From assembly GCF_033954455.1 (NCBI RefSeq), contig NZ_CP121473.1:2280501-2344500 (forward strand): DNA of 64,000 bases. Direction: 5' to 3'. The translations under genes were made by a program, and so were the position numbers. Below the pieces are notes generated by a model. That model did not search any database, had not been told where the DNA came from, and was given only the letters and a program-made list of their open reading frames with translations. Of this stretch, positions 63,496-64,000 are shown one piece after another (the first letter of the stretch is position 1; each line of letters opens with the position of its first letter). Source of the DNA: Thiorhodovibrio litoralis. GTDB lineage: Bacteria; Pseudomonadota; Gammaproteobacteria; Chromatiales; Chromatiaceae.

Positions 63496-64000
63496 TCAGG
63501 TCGTAGCCGTGGAGTGGAAGCCGGTCAAGACCTGCTCGCGCAGCAGGACCGCCAGACAGCGAGTGAGATCAAAGTCGGCCTGGGTTGACGCCGTCTCGGC
63601 CGCCTCGCCCAGGGTGAGGCCGGCGCGCAAGGCGGCGATAAAGCGGACATCGCCAACCGCCATCGGCAGCACCCGCACCGAGCGTTCGTGGCGCAGCACC
63701 CAGGCGCTCTCGGGCACGCCGGGATCTGCGATTTCAGCGTTTTCCTCGCCTTGGTGCGCCGCCCAGATCGAGACGACCGCATAGGTGCAGCAAATGCCGC
63801 TCAGGCATGGGTGCAGCTCCAAACGCAGGCTGGCCAGTTGTTCTGGCGCAGCCATCAGCGGCGTCAAGGTGCCGGGATCGATGGGGGCGGCATCGGCAGC
63901 GTGGAGCGCATCCAGGCAGGCCAGCTCCAGCCGTGCCAAGTCGGACAGATAAGGCCAGTCCTCGGCCAGTTGGTTTGTGGCGATGAAGTCCGCGAAGCTC
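63496..64000 (-). CDS. HvfC/BufC family RiPP maturation protein (5' end outside window)
   Basis: 168 residues of the C-terminal portion of a DUF2063/HvfC protein: FADFIATNQLAEDWPYLSDL, LELACLDALHAADAAPID and RFIAALRAGLTLGEAAETAS. HvfC/BufC works with the iron enzyme HvfB/BufB (DUF692) as substrate-recognising partner in making copper-binding peptides (oxazolone/thioamide metallophores, bufferins). hvfA and hvfB would be expected just beyond the right edge. The HvfX-type gene follows. Confidence 0.8.
   Translation of the reverse strand, partial: SFADFIATNQLAEDWPYLSDLARLELACLDALHAADAAPIDPGTLTPLMAAPEQLASLRLELHPCLSGICCTYAVVSIWAAHQGEENAEIADPGVPESAWVLRHERSVRVLPMAVGDVRFIAALRAGLTLGEAAETASTQADFDLTRCLAVLLREQVLTGFHSTATT

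Overview
The window looks like a high-GC gammaproteobacterial chromosome. Gene content (creBCD, a pnuC-nadR salvage pair, a multihaem cytochrome c, Hvf/Buf copper-RiPP genes, an F-type tra fragment) would suit a purple sulfur bacterium of the Chromatiaceae. That placement is inference; no rRNA or marker gene is present to prove it. No tRNA, rRNA or CRISPR array was seen.

Layout. 0-10 kb is ordinary chromosome: a MoxR-type ATPase and a partner gene running off the left edge, pnuC-nadR, a thioredoxin-fold lipoprotein coupled to creB-creC, creD with a clear CreB operator, and a TMEM43 homologue. 10-18.4 kb is decayed two-component and cytochrome territory. It holds an NTF2-like exported protein, a truncated and frameshifted hybrid histidine kinase, a FixJ-like regulator split by an IS4-family element, and an ISNCY-type element beside a five-haem cytochrome. 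18.6-22.2 kb carries DUF429, a frameshifted ADP-ribosylglycohydrolase, dinB and yaiI. 22.4-27.2 kb is a mobile-element remnant: a 13-unit array of about 22-bp iteron-like repeats, a long AT-rich hairpin, traL-traE-traK-traB only, and a Rha-type phage regulator.

28.5-40.9 kb holds a POT peptide transporter, a fused DUF2499-DUF3593 membrane protein coupled to a 5'-nucleotidase, RtcB, two small P-loop kinases, an AraC regulator divergent from an NmrA-like reductase plus DUF1772, another NAD(P)-binding protein, and an exported protein of unknown function. 41-63 kb is a 22-kb block bracketed by two same-length (4,076 bp), same-orientation copies of an unusual transposon. Each copy encodes a zinc-ribbon/HTH protein, a DDE transposase, an ExeA-like AAA ATPase and a RepB-type primase-domain protein. 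Between the copies are LysR, EamA and nitroreductase genes, one IS nested in another (the inner one is Tn5-like and carries a DruA/DUF4338 gene), a 1,233-residue multi-PAS diguanylate cyclase with an AT-rich internal segment, an ankyrin pseudogene, an ECF sigma factor with a 57-residue zinc-finger anti-sigma, and a DUF302 protein. The right-hand transposon copy splits an HvfX/DoxX gene just downstream of HvfC, breaking a probable copper-binding RiPP operon.

The main theme is heavy, recent remodelling by transposable elements. Four insertions have readable target duplications that restore an interrupted reading frame or target: 10 bp (FixJ), 9 bp (Tn5-like element in a transposase), 9 bp (outer IS) and 6 bp (HvfX). 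The candidates most worth following as new biology are the primase-carrying transposon and the iteron/hairpin region.
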